From positions 1-6,138 of the forward strand of contig JBDLJU010000183.1 in assembly GCA_039714215.1 (NCBI GenBank): a DNA stretch of 6,138 nt. The letters run 5' to 3'. Positions within the stretch are counted from its first letter, which is position 1. Every line of letters begins with the position of its first letter. Source of the DNA: UBA11579 sp039714215. Lineage in GTDB: Bacteria; Chloroflexota; Anaerolineae; Anaerolineales; UBA11579. The notes below the pieces were generated by a model. It did not search any database and was not told the DNA's origin. It worked only from the letters and a program-made list of their open reading frames with translations. This document shows, one piece after another, positions 5,431 to 6,138 of this stretch. Made by a program: the position numbers and the translations under genes.

Positions 5431-6138
5431 TTAACGCATGGTAAGCGCCATCACAGCTTTTTGAGCATGCATGCGGTTCTCAGCCTGATCAAAGACAACT
5501 GAGTGCTTACCATCGATTACAGAATTGGAGACCTCAATCTCCCGATCTGCAGGTAGCGGGTGCATGTAGATCACGTCATCTTTACCCAGCGCCATCTTGG
5601 CATCATCGGCAATCCAGTTCTTGTATTTATCCTGAATTTTCTTGCCTTCATCGGGGTCTTGAGTAGTGAACAGCGGACCCCAGGATTTGGCATAGATCAC
5701 GTCTGCATCCTGGCAGGCCTCTTCCATATCATGGACAACTTCAAAGCCAGTATTGAATTTCTTGGCCTGTTCTTGCGCCTGGTCCATGATTTCGGGCTTC
5801 AGTTTAAATTCTGGCGGATGTGCCAAGACAACATCCAGACCAAAGCGCGGCATCTGCAAGATCAAAGACTGGGGCACAGATACTGGTTTAAGATAAGAAG
5901 AAGCGTAAGCCCAGGAAACCACCATTTTCTTCTTTCGCAGGTTTCGTCCTTTCTTTTCAATGATCGTCATGATGTCGGCCAGGCATTGGTGCGGGTGATA
6001 AATTTCGCACTGCATGTTGAGCACCGGCACGCGGGAGGCTTCAGCCACCAAATTTAGGTAGCGGTTACCGATTCCCCAATCCACGTGGCGGATGGCGATT
6101 CCGTCAAAGTAACGCCCGAAAATCTCGCCCATTTCAGT
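5431..6138 (-). CDS. ygeW: Knotted carbamoyltransferase, YgeW-like (N-terminus beyond the window)
   Basis: The 235 visible residues are the C-terminal two thirds of an aspartate/ornithine carbamoyltransferase family protein. The frame stays open to the window end (Thr-Glu before the Met at 6132), so that Met is internal and the carbamoyl-phosphate STRTR motif lies outside. Counting from that Met, HPHQ (46-49) is the conserved HPxQ motif. SWAYASSYLKPVSVPQ (73-88) is the proline-rich loop that forms the backbone knot in YgeW, N-acetylornithine and N-succinylornithine transferases, and with RFGLDVVLAHP (96-106) it best matches YgeW as I recall it. YAKSWGP (147-153) also fits. The C-terminal loop is MHPLPADR (190-197): Pro replaces the usual Cys of ornithine enzymes (HCLP), as in aspartate transcarbamylase, and the ending (VVFDQAENRMHAQKAVM) is like an ornithine enzyme. 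It forms or phosphorolyses a carbamoylated amine. With carbamate kinase next, the catabolic direction is likely. The substrate is not settled by sequence. Confidence 0.85.
   Translation of the reverse strand, partial: TEMGEIFGRYFDGIAIRHVDWGIGNRYLNLVAEASRVPVLNMQCEIYHPHQCLADIMTIIEKKGRNLRKKKMVVSWAYASSYLKPVSVPQSLILQMPRFGLDVVLAHPPEFKLKPEIMDQAQEQAKKFNTGFEVVHDMEEACQDADVIYAKSWGPLFTTQDPDEGKKIQDKYKNWIADDAKMALGKDDVIYMHPLPADREIEVSNSVIDGKHSVVFDQAENRMHAQKAVMALTMR

Noticed and set aside
5560..6057. 165-codon open frame on the + strand opposite the carbamoyltransferase
   Set aside because: It is an antisense shadow of a gene with clear family motifs. The translation has no known domain, and I see no reason to call it.

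Overview
The window most likely comes from an anaerobic Chloroflexota bacterium of the Anaerolineae type. This is inferred from three things: the Fe-S protein at the left edge, the catabolic gene set, and an intergenic repeat with a CATTCTGA...AGAATC pattern that is familiar from such genomes. No rRNA or other taxonomic marker is present, so the assignment is tentative.

Layout. The left edge (2-298, + strand) carries the C-terminal end of a protein with two [4Fe-4S] ferredoxin motifs. A 316-base gap between convergent genes follows (299-614). It holds an imperfect inverted repeat (340-478) and a strong intrinsic terminator for the minus strand (554-588). Everything to the right is on the minus strand and reads from right to left: a knotted carbamoyltransferase of the YgeW type, cut by the window end (5431-6138); a carbamate kinase (4384-5325); a threonine-synthase-like PLP enzyme with an N-terminal zinc ribbon (3075-4319); a membrane-anchored family 2 glycosyltransferase of the GtrB/DPM1 type (2119-3069); and a 486-residue fold-type II PLP enzyme of unknown substrate (615-2075). 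A hairpin followed by a short T-run (5369-5405) lies between the first two of these genes and may partly uncouple them.

How the genes may work together. A carbamoyltransferase beside a carbamate kinase is the usual arrangement for catabolism. The transferase run in reverse phosphorolyses a carbamoylated (ureido) compound to carbamoyl phosphate, and the kinase uses that to make ATP plus ammonia and CO2. In organisms with ygeW the released amine is thought to be 2,3-diaminopropionate or a relative, removed by the PLP-dependent lyase YgeX. No clear YgeX is visible here. Two other fold-type II PLP enzymes lie downstream and could play that part, which is inference. The glycosyltransferase sits tightly between them with no obvious metabolic link. 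I see no phage, IS, CRISPR, tRNA or rRNA feature.
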